A stretch of DNA of 64,000 nucleotides from Formicarius rufipectus (GCA_013399695.1 VXAU01003998.1:2080340-2144339); one strand, 5' to 3'. Numbered from the stretch's first letter, positions 47,601-62,600 are shown. Made by a program: numbers and translations. The notes: generated from the sequence alone by a model not told the origin.

Positions 47601-50600
47601 AAGGAGATGTCAGGATTACCTCAAACACAAGCCCACCTTCCTCCTTCATGATAAACAGGAACACTCATTATATGGCTGAAAAGGAAGACAAGCATGGGAA
47701 GCAGGAGGAGAGTCCTCTTCTGTGGGTCTTTGTGCCTTTTAGATAACAAACCAAGCACATGCAGTGCAGTCGCAGAAAAATCTGCAACCTCAGCTCTTCA
47801 CGTTCTTTCAGCATCACCAAAAAAACGATGTACTAACTGTCATTACTCAGAAATGTTCCGTCAGTGGTGACTACCACAGACTTCCCCACTTAGCTATGAA
47901 CTGCAAGTTAGTCAGTTAAGATGCGAAACTGGAATGAAGTGGCTAACTCACACAAAATTCTTCCTTGCTCCACTAAGAAGAACACTTCTGCATTTTGCTA
48001 TCTCTGACCTTCCTTTCCTCACTGGTGGTCAGAAGCACATGTGTTCACAGCATGCTAGAAACAAGGGGGAGACAGATGCAGAAGCCTGGGTTTGGGCAAA
48101 GCAATGCTGCAACTCCTGTGAAAGAGAGGTCAGAAAGCCATGCTGGGTTCCTTAGCCAGGCTGCACAGTAACCCCCACCACATGGAACGAGCACATGGTA
48201 AGATGAGCTCCCTATCCATGCTTAACCAAGCCATCATTGCCATATCTAACACAGTCATTACAGCTTGCTGAAAGTTTATATTTCCCTTATTGCATGTCAG
48301 CTCCTCTCTTCTCCAGCCTTTCTCCAGCCAGTCATTCCCAGATGCAGAAATAGGGCCAGTGCTGCAAACCAGAGCAGCGTTTGAGGCCCCTCATGGGAAA
48401 TGGCACAAGATAAGAAGGTATTCCCCCTTTGATCAGTGGTGGCCACTGATCTGAGACTTTTTACCAAATGATTTTCATCTGTTTTTTTCCCCAAAATCTA
48501 TATATAGATACTGATTTTATATCTATCTATACACATACTGGGGGCTGTGGCAGGGGAGAGAAGTGGAAAAACAACATAAGCATTCCCACCCACATTCTAC
48601 TATTGCCAGAGGACCAGGCAAACCCTAACCATCCTTTGGACCATCACTGAGGAAATAAATACACAGAAGAAGAGACTAAAAAACACTGGGAACAAAAAGT
48701 GAAGCCTTACAAAGCTATTTCTCTCCAGTCTCAGTATTTCCACCATATCCTTGCATAAAACACTTAAACCATATGAAAGTGCTGAGCTCCTCTCCTCCTC
48801 ATTTCCTACAAACAGCAAACTTTAGCTGTGTGGGTGCTCAACATACCTCTAGGCCAGTGGGTAGGGGGATATCAGAGCCTCATGCCCAACCAAGCCATAA
48901 ACCCCAAGGGGTTATCTGTGCTACTTGGATGCAGCCAGGAGCATTACTTTGTGTCTGTGCCAGAGCACCAGGTGCTTTATAGGGAAGCACAGAAAAGCTA
49001 GATGGGCAGTTAATCAACATCAACAAGGCTGTTTTACCTAAATCCTCCTGATCTGGGGCTGCACTCCTTGTGAGTGATACCAGCCTCAGTGTGTCAAAGT
49101 CCTCTTGTTTTTCTTTTTTGGTTTTTTGTTTTGTTTTGTTTGTTTGTTTTTGAATTAGTTTTTCAGGTTGTATCAGCAACAGAGACAGCCCCAGGGGTAG
49201 CCCTGTCAGCCCTCCGAGCTTGTGGTGGCTGTCCTGCTGTGGTGAGCATCCCACAGGTGCACGAAAGTGGGATGGCAACCATCCAAGCAGCCTCAGGTAC
49301 TGTGGCTGACGCTGCTGTACACGGGGAGCTCCAGCTAGTGCTCTGCCACAGAAAGCAGCAGAAATGGGGCCGTGTGGGTTCAGCGTCAGGGCAGCAATAA
49401 ATTATAGAACCCGTGAGTGCAAATGCTTGTGTGGAGGCTCAGACAAAGGAGAGCAGTGTCTTGGTGGGGGGAGTGGGCCATTGCTGTGTGATGAGAATAT
49501 AAACACTAGGAAAGAGTCACAATATTTAAAAACATTAAGGAAAAGGGAGGAGTTTCCCCCCTCTTTCGTTTTTCCCATGTTGTTCAGAGACTGGGAAAAG
49601 CTTGGTCCTTACCTTAAAGTGATTGTGCCTATTAGATTAACATCAAGAACAAGGAGCACATCAGATTATTCAGTGTTTTCACAGCCAACCCACTGACTTT
49701 TGAAAATGCTCTTGAAAGACTCCTGTGAGCGGCTACAATCCTGACCCAGACCGACTGAATCAAAAACTTGTTTTCTTCAGATCTTGTTTCAGAAAGCACA
49801 TGAACACAACTTCGGCTTGTGTTTAAGTCCCATTAAAATCTCTAGGAATTCAGCCTGCATTTAAACATTGCCCACAGATGAGACCAACTGGACCCCACAA
49901 GACTTTGCCCCAACGTAAGGCAGAGGCAGTGATGATATACACAAACACACCCTGGAAAACCCACAGACTTGGTTTGCCACTGGAAGGACCTCTACAGTCC
50001 CATTTAAGAAATTAACTGGGAACTGCAGTGTCATTCCTTGCATACCCACAGAAACAAGAAATGCATGTGCTGTTTCTATGCATGCAAAAAGAGGATTTGC
50101 CTCCTGGAGACCTAAGCAATGCTGAGTCTGGCTTTGCAAAAGTGATAGCTGGGAGACACAGACAAGACCAGTACTGGTCCCATATGCCAGCAAGGGAGGA
50201 GGAAATCTGCTCTCTTCAAAAACGAGGCCCAGGTGTGGCAATGTTTGTTATTTAACAGCTGCAAATTGTTAATTCCAGCAGCACTCTTCAGGTCCTGCTA
50301 GAAAATCACCATCCCAAAAGGTGCTACCTTACTTGCTAATAAAGCATAGAAGACTCTATTCCCACTTCCCAGACCCAGGACAAGAGGACATAGCCTCTAG
50401 CTGTTCTCCAGGAGTTCAGGCTGGACAGCAAGAAGAATTTCTTCATTGAAACGGTGGTCAGGCATTGGAACAGGATACCCAGGAAGGTGGTGGAGTCACT
50501 GCCCCTGGAGGTGTTCAAGAAATGACTGGATGTGGCACTTAGTGCTATGGTCTAGTTGATTTATTGGACTCAATGACCTCGGAGGTCTTTTCCAACCTTA

Positions 50601-53600
50601 ATGATTCTGTGAGTCCATTTTTGTGTTGGTTAGTAAGGATGCCAGCTCTTCTGTATGGCAGCTGCGTGTACATTGCTGCTCCAGAGCCTCTGCGGACAGG
50701 TTTGTAAAGCAGCAGTTAACGGGTGAGGAGGGAAGGGAAGCAGGGGAGGAGGAAGCAGCAGCCCTCCCCACCAGCTGTGCCAGATATGACACGTCTTTCC
50801 TACGTCCCTCTCTGCATCCCAAGTCCTAGCTGCTTCCAGCCACACTGTGAATGACTGAGAGACCTCACTTAGTGGTTTGTGTAAAAGGAACTCCCATAAA
50901 AATAACTTTGGAAAACAAGAGTCAGCTCTTCAGCTTCAGGAACGAGGACTTCCTAATGTAGCTGAAAACCATCTGAAAACCTCATACTTTCCATGGTTAC
51001 CACATCTGTTCCATCAAAGATGCTTGCTTGCATAGAGGTCATCCTCTTTGCCCTCCCATGTATGTTGGTCTCTCATTCACTTTGCACCACCACTGTCCTT
51101 CCTCAGGCAGGTTTGCAACACTTTCCTACCAAGACCACATCTCCCACCAAGAGAAGGAATAATTCCAATGCAACCTTTTAGGATAAAGCACAATAAATCT
51201 CAAGTTCATGACTGCTGCATTCTGGCATACATTATTTTAAGAATAAAGACCATGGTGACATTGAGTCTATCTGGAATGCAGATAACTTGAAATTAAAATA
51301 TTTGGTATCTGTATGAAAGAACCCATTTAGAAGTTACATAAGGTCACAAAAGCAGAAAAGAATGGGAAAGGAAAAGATTCACATTTTGTTTACAGTGTCC
51401 AGGTGTGAGAATATCAAATATTTACAAATAACTTCCTTTCTCCCTGTCCAGCTTCTCTGTAAGAAGTATTGTAAACAGGGTTTTGAAAGAGTCACACAGG
51501 CAGAAAGGGCATCTCACTTTCATCATGTTCAAACAACATTTCTAGGTATTTTCTCTTGATAATAACCATCAAAACAGTTTTTCAACTGAATATGGGGATT
51601 TTCTGTTTCAGATGATTTTCTGTAAGAGAGGTCTGCTTTATGAAGAAAATGTTGAGGGGTTTTTTTTTGTTTTGTTTTTTTTTAATCAAAAGGAGTAAAC
51701 CACTGAAGCACCTGCCATGGATTGTTGCAGGGGAGACATCCCATCCTCTGGCTTGCAGATGGAGGGAAATGTTCTTTCAGTGCTGCCTGTGTTCAGCATC
51801 TTCCCCATGGGGAAACAGAGGACAGAATCTATAACCAACAGCTCCCAGCTGGCATTTTCAAACAGAACAGGATAATTTTCTGTCTGACTTTTCACTGGAA
51901 AGTCAGTGTATTTTGCATGGGAAAAATTCAAATTTTTGTTTAAGCCAAAATGTGGGGGCAGTAGCCCCTTGGTGCTCTCAGGGTCAGCGATTCAGGCACA
52001 TGTAATGGGTATATTCATCCCTATTTAGTTCTACATGCTCCAATTCTGTTCCTTTCTTGATAACTGTCTACATCCCATCAGGCTTAAAAGACATCCACCA
52101 GCTTGGTTGTGTTGGCCTTTTACCCCCAAGATTACTGCAATTAACTGCTTCTGAGAGAGTACTGACATGAAGTAGGGAGTGGAGGGCACCTGCTTTAATT
52201 TGGTTCTTTATTTTGAGAAAGTCAGGCAAACAAACAGCTCTATAATGAGACTTCAGGAGTCTTTCTCCCTCTTCATTCAATTTTCTGTATCACTGCACTA
52301 GTGGTCTTTCTGTCCTGGAAGGGCAGGCACATTCGCATTTTTCTGTCATCTGCATTTCTCTCTCTAGTGAGACAGGTTATTTTTCAATTGAAACTAAATT
52401 TCCATATGTTTTGCAAGTGACACTTCTAATTAATTCAAACTCACTTATACTGCCTGCTTCTCTTTGCATTTTAGGAAGGAAAGAAGCTCAAGATGGTCTC
52501 TAACAGTATTTTTTTTTTTTGTTGTTGTCAGAAACGTTGCTGGTTTTCTTTACCCAGAAAGTAAAAGTTGTACAAAAACCCCTCATTTTGCCTAGTGGAA
52601 ACTGTTTTGCTTGCAGAAGCCAAACCAATTACTAAAGCTAACCATAACCATGGGTGCATTTGTGGGCAGGGCACTCAAAGCAAAAAAACATATGAAAATA
52701 ATTTGAAGTAAAAACAGATGTAGTGATTAAAATATATACAAAGTAATTCTTCTTTAAATATTTTGAGCAAAGTATTTTTTGAATGTCACATCTCTGTATT
52801 AACCCAACATACAGCTTTTTCTTGTAGACTTTTTATGCCCTACTCAGTGTAGGTGGAATAAAGTATAACTAAATAGTCTATTTCAATAATACAGTTTCAT
52901 AAGACCAACCAGACAGTTTCTGGTGCCACTTCTCCTTTACTGCATAGCTTTTGCTTCAATTTATCATTTAACTTCTACAGAAGAAGGAGGAAAGTGTGCT
53001 CAAGGCCTCCCTTCTGTGCTGATCATGAAAACAAAATTATTTCCATATTACATTGGTAATGCGAATGTAATAAATTTTGATAGTTTAGCCTGAAAGGCTG
53101 AGGAAAAAAAAATACAGAGGCTTGGAAATACTCTTTTTCATGGATTTCTCACCTCAGATTGAATCTGCTTCAGCCAGTTAAGTGTACAAATAAAAGGTGC
53201 TGTCGTGCCATCAGCACTCACCCTAAGGTTTCAAAAGCACCTGGACAAATTCACAGAGGAAAAATCCACCAAGAATATTAAAGGCAAAAGCACCAGCAGG
53301 TGCCATCAGTAGGCACCTGAACCACAAGATGCTGTCATCTGAAAAAGCGCTGTTTTGTGCTTGCTGGATTTTTATGCTGCTACCTTGGCCAACAGCAGGA
53401 AGCAGGAGCTTGTCTGTCACCTTAATCTTGACTGCTGCTTTCAGAAGGACTGGATTCTAATTTATGCACAGCACATTGAACCCTCATGGGTCAGGGCTCC
53501 TTTTCCTTGGGAAAAGCAATTGCCACAGTCCTAGTATGGACTGAGTCTCCAGGATTTTGACAGAGCTGTGCTCCTCCATCACAAAGGCAGTCTCATGGCC

Positions 53601-56600
53601 AGACTTCTGCCACACTGGTCTTTGATTCCCCCAATACCTGTAACCCTAAAAAAATTAGTTGGCAGTATCAATCCCTAATCCACTGGGACGATGTTTCTTG
53701 TCACTCACATCTCCATTGCTGCCCAGAACATTGCAGGTTATGGCATGTGCCTGTGAGTGGGGAGGAGCAAAATGGAGACTGGGATTGACCCACTGCATGA
53801 AACATCTATCAAAGCCCCAAACACTTATCTGAGTTACTGTCAGACAATTTAGGTACTTGTCTAAAATATCAGTGTTCTGCCTTCAAAATAAAGATGTCAT
53901 GATTTTTTTGCACTTCTGAGTCTCTTAATTTTTATTTTTTTTTTGAATGCAGAGATGCAAAAAGGGGAATTAAGATGAAATAGCAACAAATCCCTCTGCA
54001 TGGAAAGAGGAATAAATATACAAAAAGCAAATTTTATCAGATTAGGAAAGGATTTTTAAAAAGTATAGAATTCTTTAGGCTACTAAATATTAAGTTCAAC
54101 TTCTGCTTTCCCCAGCAGCCTGATACCCTGGTACAAGGGGCATCCCAGGCCCACGGCATGGTTACCCACTGTGATGCACATCTCTGCATGCCTTGAATGA
54201 AATTCCCCAGAACCTTGCATCTGTCACACCATCCATCTACCACAGTACCAGCAAGCTCTCGGTTAACAATTCAAACCCCAGCTTTCTTCCAAATTCTCCT
54301 ACAATCTTTTCTTTCTGGTCTAGCATGATAGCAACCCAAAACACCATTTTTCACTCTAGGGTTTTTCCTGCACCACTGCTGCCAGTAAATAAACAGCTCC
54401 GGGTTGCTTCTCCTGGCTACTGCCAGAGATAACCTGAACAACCACAACCTGCCACTGCCTTTGAATAGAGACTCCAAATTGACATTGGCAGGAATTAGAA
54501 CCAGCTGGAAATTACTTCTCCCAAGTCAAGCATGTCATTTAAAACAAAACAAAACAAACATCCCCTGAAAAAAATTCCTACAGCTAGTTAAAATGAGACT
54601 TGCATTTTGTTTTGCCTTCAGGACAAAGAATTTGCACTCCATGAGGGTTTCCATGGCTTCTCCCTTCAGATGATCCCACTGAAGAGGCAGCTGATGAAGG
54701 CGGCTCTGTTCTTGCAAAGGACAGATGAGACAGAGCCTGGATCTGATAGACCTCGGCATGGATGACTTAATTACAACCAGATGTCCTTTTTATGGAAGAA
54801 ATAGTTGCTACAAAAAAAATCTCTGACGAGATGCTGGTGGTATTTCCTAGCAGCCAACACTTACCTCTGTGCTGTGTGTGTATCTCCAGTAGGCAGCTGG
54901 GATCAATCCGCAGAAGGCCAGAGCAAAACAGAAAAATCCCTGAGGATAAAGAGGAAAACTACCATCAGTTACAGCACAGGGAGAAAAATATCCATTAGCA
55001 AACACCATCAGGACATATTTAATATGCTTGTTTGAGCAAGTTTCATTAAAGTTTAAACATCACCTTCTTTTAATATCCCTCATAATGCTGGTTACTTAAA
55101 GAAATTAGATGGACAATAATGTAATTCTCCAGCAGAAGCCCTCTAATTACACTGTGGCCAGTTGAAGAGGCTGAGCAAAAATGCAGGCAGTTTCCTGTGG
55201 AGCATTTAATCTATTCTGCCCATATTCCTCTTGGAAAAAGAAGGGGGGGGAAGGGGGAAATAAAAAAATTGTATTTACAGTATGCTCCTCTTCTGCAGGA
55301 TGACTATTCCCCAGAATAGCATCTCCTTACTCATGGGATTAAATTCCTTGCATTTAAAACTTGGCTATTGGCTTTAAAGAGGGGGAAACCCACACAAACA
55401 GTCCATAAAGAAGCGAATAACCAGGATAGAGAGAAACCTGCTCTGAAAGAGGAGCTGAACTTTAGTCAGTGAGCAAGGCGGCAGCTTCACAGCCAAGCCA
55501 CTTTCCTTAAATCAGCACCATCCTAGTTAGACAACAGGATGACAGAAATAAAATCAAGGCCACCAACTGACCCTGAAATGTCTAAACAATGGCGGCAACA
55601 ATGCAGGAGGTGACTTTTGCCTTCTTCCCTAGACTTGCAGAGCTGGAAGTTACATGCTTTGTCTCTTCCTTTGAAAAAAGTGTGGACTGAAAAAACCCCA
55701 AACCCTGATGTAAACAGAAGTTGCCTGCTGTGACAGCTGGACTAAAGGATCTTGTTCACATAAAAAAAAAAAAAAAAAGNAGTGCCTATGAAGCATTTGA
55801 AGGCTAAATGGGCTCATCAAATATGAATCCACAGCTTAGTCTTGGAATGACAAAAGGTAGTGAATAAGTACTAGTGGAAAATTAATGCCCTTACAAGTCC
55901 TTCTGTGAAACTGTGCCCCTTTCCAACACACTACACAGGAAAGGAAAATTACCCAGCTGACTGCCCCTTATTTTGATTTCTGATTTTTTTCTATGATTGT
56001 TTTCATTGTATGATACAGCAGAAATAACTTGAAAAATATTAAATTTTACATGAAATTTTATCAAATTCAAGCTTAAAGAGAGAAAGAAAAGCATTGCTTC
56101 TACCAATTCTGCTTCACAAATAAAAATTTGCCTAAAAGTTAAAACTTGAAAGAAAAAAGCTCCAATTCATCCATATGCAGCAAGAAAGGAAAATATGTTA
56201 CTTCAAATCCTGGAAATGAAAGCGAACAAGCCAATAAACTGCCTTTTGCTGGCTCTCGTCCATCTTCTGTGTTTCTCTGCCCTGTCCAGTGGTTTTGCTC
56301 CTGGAACAACACTGCCATTGGCATTTCACCGCCTTTTCAGGGGTGCCTTGTTTCAGGCTCTGAGTCAGACACTGGGGAAAACCCTGTTACAGTTCTTATG
56401 AAAAATCTTCAATTATATATGACCAGTCTCTCTTTTATTTTTTTGGCAGCTGCCTGGCTGTATAGCTGATGAGATCACTCATTGCCTTGCCAGGAGCTGA
56501 AATGAGATTATGGAAGACCCTAAAGGAGATAAGAGGAACAGTTTGATCAAATGCTGACATGACAAGGGAAATACAAGTAGTGAAGTTGTGGAAGAGCTTG

Positions 56601-59600
56601 CAGGGCAAGATGTTACAGACTAAAACCCAGTTGGAGTGGGGATTCAAATCATGCAGGTACAGAACAAACTGAAAAGAGGAGGTGAGGTTACAGAGGCATT
56701 TCAAGTTGCTCCTCACTAGGTCCAGACCTTGCACTGTGCACATTCTCCAACAACTTCCCCACCAAACCAACAACACAACAAAGTCATCATTTTCACCAAA
56801 ATTATGTTCAAAACAAATTTAAAAAAAATTATGAAAAAATCAGCACTGATAGCAATGTGATCACTCTTCTGCACATTGTTCCATTAAGGTTATAATGGAG
56901 AGCGCCCACCATGAACCTGGCGAGTGCGAACAACAGCATGCCAGTGACACCACCCAGATTTCTTCCCCTGTGCTCTCCCTTCTTCCTACCACCAGCTCCA
57001 GCACTTAGGACATCTCCCTGGGGCCAGAATACTCTTCAGATTAAAATCTTCCTTCTCATCTTCCCTCAGCTCCACCCCACATCTCAGTCCTTCACATTCA
57101 GCATCATCTCTCCCTTTATTTCTGTCTAGTTTCTCTGGGAATACCAAGATGCTGGCCCCTTGGGAAGCTCCCCCTCCATCCAGCCAGTGAACAGCAATTA
57201 CATGGCTCCAAGAACATCTTATAAATGAATTATAGCCTGCTTTTTCCCTTCCCAGCCAAAAGGCTTTTGGAAGAGTAACTTTCTAATTACATTAGAAGAC
57301 ATTTGAAGGAACAAAGAAAAAGCAACGTGCAGTTTGCATACAAAATGTAGAAGGGTCGAGGCTGGTTCACCGTCTCCCAGACCCTTGGAGCTCCTTGGAG
57401 ACAGCCACAGGCTGCGGCTTACTCCGTTTGCTCCCTTTGAGGGAGGCAGCCACATCAGCCCTGTGGAAGGCTGTCACCAGCCAGACATCCATTACTCTTT
57501 TATGAATGACCTTGTTTCCATCCTTGCTGCAAGGAACAATTTATCTTTGACAGACTTGGCAGAATCCACTGAAATAGCATCCTGTCTGTTGACTGCTGTT
57601 TCTTTTAATCCACCTTTCTGGTACTTCCCCTTTGGTAAGGGGGTCTGCTTCAGATGAGTGTGGGATCCTTTAGCTCAGATTTGGTTTAGTAGCTCTGCCA
57701 AACTTCTATGCTCCCAGGGAAGGAGCTGACCTCTGCCCTGCTCATCTCCAGCTGCTTTTTGATGCTGCTGTGGTCATTGCAAGGGCCAGCTCCTTGCCAG
57801 ACTGCATAAACCAGGGGGAAAAAAAGGTGGAGCTAATTTCAGATTGCATCCATCAGGTTGTGGTCCCTCCCTTCCTGACCCAGTTCGTCGAAAAGCACAC
57901 GTTTTTGCCTTTTGACATAGCAAGCATGAGTCAGTGATCTCAGCCTGAAAGAGGAATCTGTGCTCAGCACCAGCTGAGCATGCAGATGCCTCACTGAGAA
58001 GTGTTCCACCATGAGGGAGAACACAGGAGGAAGATTAACTGTGAAAGAAAGACACTGACGTGCACTGCAGTGATATTAAGGACCCTCTACACACTTGCCT
58101 ACAATGATACACCTGGGTACAGTAAAGCAACAGGCTTGTGCTGTGTGCTGCCCCTTCTGGCACATCACTCCTGATGCAAAACTGCATTATATTGGGCATT
58201 CACTAAGGTTTCTTACCACAGAAATTTGTTGGAAGACCTCCATCCCAAACACAAATTTTCTTCTAAACAAGTGGGTTTCTAGGCTGTAAAGTTCAGATGT
58301 AAGAATTTCAGCTAGGATATTATGGTTTGCATGTTGCTCCCTGCTTTTTTTATTTCTTTTCGTTTCTCTGCCTGTCCAGGTAACAACACATGAGTCCTTA
58401 AACTTCATTGGTGCCTGAGTCTTTCCTTTGTACAAGCAATACTAGGAAAACTGTCTGTTTTCCTTCCTTTTCCCCCGTTTCAATAGTGACACAACCTCCA
58501 GGGGCTGTGAGAGCTGCAGGATATTTACATTCAGCACTGACTGCATGATGGACCACCAGAAAGCAAAGTTTGTCGGAGCTGGATGACAATCAATAAACCT
58601 GTTGCTATTTTCCCTGTTTAAGAAGAGCTTCAGGGATAACATGCCTGGATTTTAGAACATAATTTTGTATCCTTAAATTCTCAATTACTTTCTCAAAACA
58701 AGCTTCCTTGCAAACATCAGTGGACACACAGTAGCATCTGTCTGGCCTGGTGATGCCAGTAATGCACCCACAAGACAACCTCCTGAGGTATGTGTGCTTA
58801 AACCAGTTTGACCTGTAATGGTTTCTAAGCACTGTGCATCACTCTGTACTGTTATTAGAACAGCATGAGTAAGGTCTGCAAAGACCTGAGACCCCTCCTC
58901 TGTATACATACAAACCTCCAGACAGCCAGGCAGCATAAGCATTTACAATTCAAATGGACATGAAAGTGCTCCTTTAAGTCCATCTTCATCCTGGTTAGCT
59001 TTTCCCCAGAGTGGCTGGTTTACCAAGTGTCATTGTGGTGGATTAGCCACATTGATGCAGATCTCCCCTGAGTATGGCTCGGTTTCGTGGACGGCCACAG
59101 ATGTCAGACCAATAGCCTGGTGTCTTCCCTCTTTGATTAGAGTGAATTAAATGACCTCCTAAACAAGATGCACTCTTTGCAGGGAGTAAAAGTCCTTTAA
59201 AATCAATAGCGGAGGAAAGTAAAAGATCATCCCTATTGCAGAAGGGGGAAAGAAGATACAAGCAGCGGGACTGATCACTCCTGCGAGCTACAGCTCAGCA
59301 GGGATCAGCAGGGCTGGACGCGACATTGACAAGAAGTTTGGGAGCTCCACAGGGTCAAACCCCACTCCTGCCTGTGATTACACCTCACCGCAGCCGCCAG
59401 GGGTCGGCTCTTCCTGCCTTTGCTTCTTGCTGGCAGATCAGAGGTTAAATGTGTGCCTTGGGAGGGAGCAGGAACTGGTGGGGCGGTGGGAGGGAGGGGA
59501 AACCGGGCTGGTGCTTGGTGTAAGATACAATTAGAAGGGGCGGGAGCGGGAAGGCGATTCACAGGAACGTACAAAATCCCCCTGTGTGGTTTAAGATGCT

Positions 59601-62600
59601 GATGGGCTGCTGTGAACGAACTGGAGCGCACACTACGGTCACTGGTGGCCAGCTCTTGGGTATTTCCCACGGTTCCCGTTAATTTCTGAGGGCTTGGGAT
59701 GTGCCACCGCCCCGCAGGGATCACGGGGAGCGCTCCCGTTAGCGGTGCGTTCCCCGGCACCTCCCAGTGCGGGCGGGGATGGCGGAGCGGGCAGCTGGCA
59801 GGTCCGCGGCCCCCTCCAGCGGCGGAGCGCGGCGGCGGAGCGGCCCCTGGATCGGGAATCGCCCCTCGCCTCCTGCCCGGCAGTTTGACACGCCCGCGGA
59901 CCCCGCACGCTGCTGGAGACGGCGGAAACGGAGCCTAAAGGCAACCAAGAGGCACCCTGTTATCTCAGGTGAAGGATGCCGGGGATGATGCCCTGTTGCC
60001 ACCGCTGTGGGGAAGGAACCGCGCACCCTTCCCGTGATACCGTGTCTCCCTGCAACAGTGCTGGAAGGGATCAAAAATGAATTATAGTGAAGTTTGACTG
60101 TATTTTCAGGCAGCCACGACAATCTCCTCTAATCTGTACATACCCACCTTGGGTTTTGGTTTTGATGTGGTAATTGCAGGCACACATCAAATACACTTCA
60201 GCAAAAGAGATGGGAGTTGTACATATTTTGCTAGAGATATTTGTGGGAACTGCGTTAGTCAGGCCCCTGTGAGTATCTCTTAATAGAAAAAGGAAGACTG
60301 CATATTGAGAAGGTGAAAACATTAACTTCAGTAGGTGCTTTGCACTGAGTTTTGAGGTGTCAGCATCTCACTTCTGCCATCACTATCATTTTCCCCAATT
60401 ACAGAGATTAGATAAATCTCTTTAAAGTTTGTTTATGTATGACAGCAATGCAATTATATTAGGCACAACTTCATGCCTGTTAACTCCTGCCCCTCAATTA
60501 GCATGGGAAAATACGCACTAAGCAGCACCTTTCCACTCATCCCTCCAGCCCTGAAGCTGGCAGCTGCTCTGTGCAGACAAAGCCCTGTATGCAGGCCATG
60601 TTTTAAAATGGAGCTGAGCTCACAGTCCAGCTTATTACTGTTGATGTGGTCTGGGCCCAAACACACACTTCACTGTGGATGATGGAGAAGAGAAAGGGGG
60701 AATTTCAGCTCTCGTGCTACCTCTCCACCCTCTCCTTGTAGGCTGAAACTGAGCATCCAAGTCAAAATTCCCCATGCCTGCTGCCATGCTTTGTATTCCT
60801 CACACCACCACTGTGGTGGATGTTTGCAGTGAGGGCAGAATAAGGGAGGCTAATTTTGCTGTCACAAGAAAGGGGAACAATGTGGGATTCAAAATCACAC
60901 TGTTAAAGTTTCCCCACTGTTGACTTGGTGAGAAAAAAAAAATACCCTGGGAATTGTCATCACCATAGTGGCTTTGGCAGATAAGCACTTTCCCTCTGAA
61001 AGCTACATACACTGGACCTTGAGAGAAGAAATAAGGTGCAGAAGGATGCAATCCTCAGCCTGAAGAGCTCTGAAAGGTCACGCTTTTTAAAAACGTCCCT
61101 TTGCAGCACAGGGTGGAACAACAGAGCCTCCTTCCCCAGGTGTGCATGCTCCTAGGCATAGGGCAAAACAGCCCCCAGCACCACACTTTTAGGGCATGAG
61201 CCCAAGGTGCCAAAGAGCCCCTCCCAGCGAGTCCCTCCGGATACGCACCATGGCGGTGAGGCACTGCGATTCGCGCACCGTGGCGGCAGAGCTCAGCAGG
61301 GCTGCCAGGATCAAGGTCATGCTGAGGCAGATCCCAAAGTAGAAAGCTGGAAGGAAGTCAGACATGGGAGTTGCAGTCAGATGCTAAGGGCTAGCAGAGG
61401 CCTAGGCTGATGCTTTCACCCAGAGACAGCTCAAAATGACCAGGTTACAGAACTGAAATCGTTCAGTAATTTATTCAGTATCCCCCATCTGTGTATGACT
61501 TGCTAGTCTGTCAGGGTTGTAAGCCCCCGAGTGGTTCCCACAGCTGCAGCAGAATGAAGCACCCTAAAAGGGTGTTGGTCCACCCGACAGACCACAAGCT
61601 GACAATTATTTCAGCACTCTGATAAGGATCCTCGCGAATGGGGAGTGCTGGTGTGCAGCAGCCATCCCACAGTCCTTATCGGGACTCCGGGCACTGCTAA
61701 TCTGGTGCAACACTCGCCCTCCGGTTTCCTCCTGGCTAAGGCAGGACCACAGCTGGTACCCTGGGCCAGGGCTCAGGGATCACAGGGCTGTGAAGGGCTT
61801 TGCTACCCTAACCATGCAGAGCTAATGCCTGCAAGCAAGGCAAGAGGAAGGGTTGCTGAAGAGGGGTAGCTGTGATGGGAGAGCTCGCAAGACTGCAGTC
61901 AGTGCCAATATGTAACTGCTGTGTGTGTAGGAACAGGGGAGGACTGTACCTTAGCTTTGGACTAACTTAGTTTTTACACCTGACTTGTTAAACTGAAAGT
62001 GAGAACCATGATCTAGAAAGGGTATGAGCATGTTTAAACCCAGAGTACAGCTTGGAAGAAGCAGCAGATACAAGTGCAGCAGAGGTGAGCAGGGTATTTA
62101 GTATCTGGGTTATCTTTGCTCTAGACTTGTACCTGAGGCTCAGTTTGTCCCTCATAAAGGGGAAAATACCCCACATTTCCTCAAAAATATCCCAGGTGTT
62201 TTCATGCATGTCTTCTCCCAGCCTCAATTTTCTGTGCTCTGCTTCAAAATCTGTAAACAGTCTCTCGCCAGCCCTGCATTTTTAGGTTGTCTTTGGCTGA
62301 GGAGTTCCCCCATAGCTCTCAGCACAGGTGGAGGATGGGGAGATGATGTGTAGGGGACAGGTGCAAACAAAGAAGCACCTGAGCACCCTGTGCTTCAGAG
62401 CACCCTTTGGTGCCAGGCATGCAGATCTGATATAGAGGAAAAAAGGGCCTGTGGGACTGTGTTAGTCCTAATGCATCCTCCAAAAACTAGCCCCTTCCTC
62501 CTCTTGAGATACCTCTGCATTTCCTTCAATTGCTTTAGGGAATTTTGCAACTCCTGGTATTACCAAAGGTCTCACTGAGATGTGATTACAACATACCTCT

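Larger units (their letters stand above)
42812..54864 (-). other. TSPAN32: TSPAN32 intron 4
   Basis: A 12-kb phase-0 intron, AT-richer than the CD81 end. It contains an (AAAT)n microsatellite (44270-44289), an A25 run (44671-44695), a T/G tract (49106-49152) and a CR1 fragment (about 50375-50612). No coding exon was recognised. Confidence 0.85.
54940..61248 (-). other. TSPAN32: TSPAN32 intron 3
   Basis: A 6.3-kb phase-0 intron. It holds an A17 run beside an ambiguous base (55780), a G-quadruplex motif (59480-59499) and an unexpected CpG island (about 59690-60030). Confidence 0.85.

Noticed and set aside
59639..60122. Arg/Ala/Pro-rich open frames on both strands at the intragenic CpG island
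   Set aside because: GC-rich DNA has few stop codons; frames are open on both strands and none resembles a known protein. The island itself is kept as a regulatory candidate.
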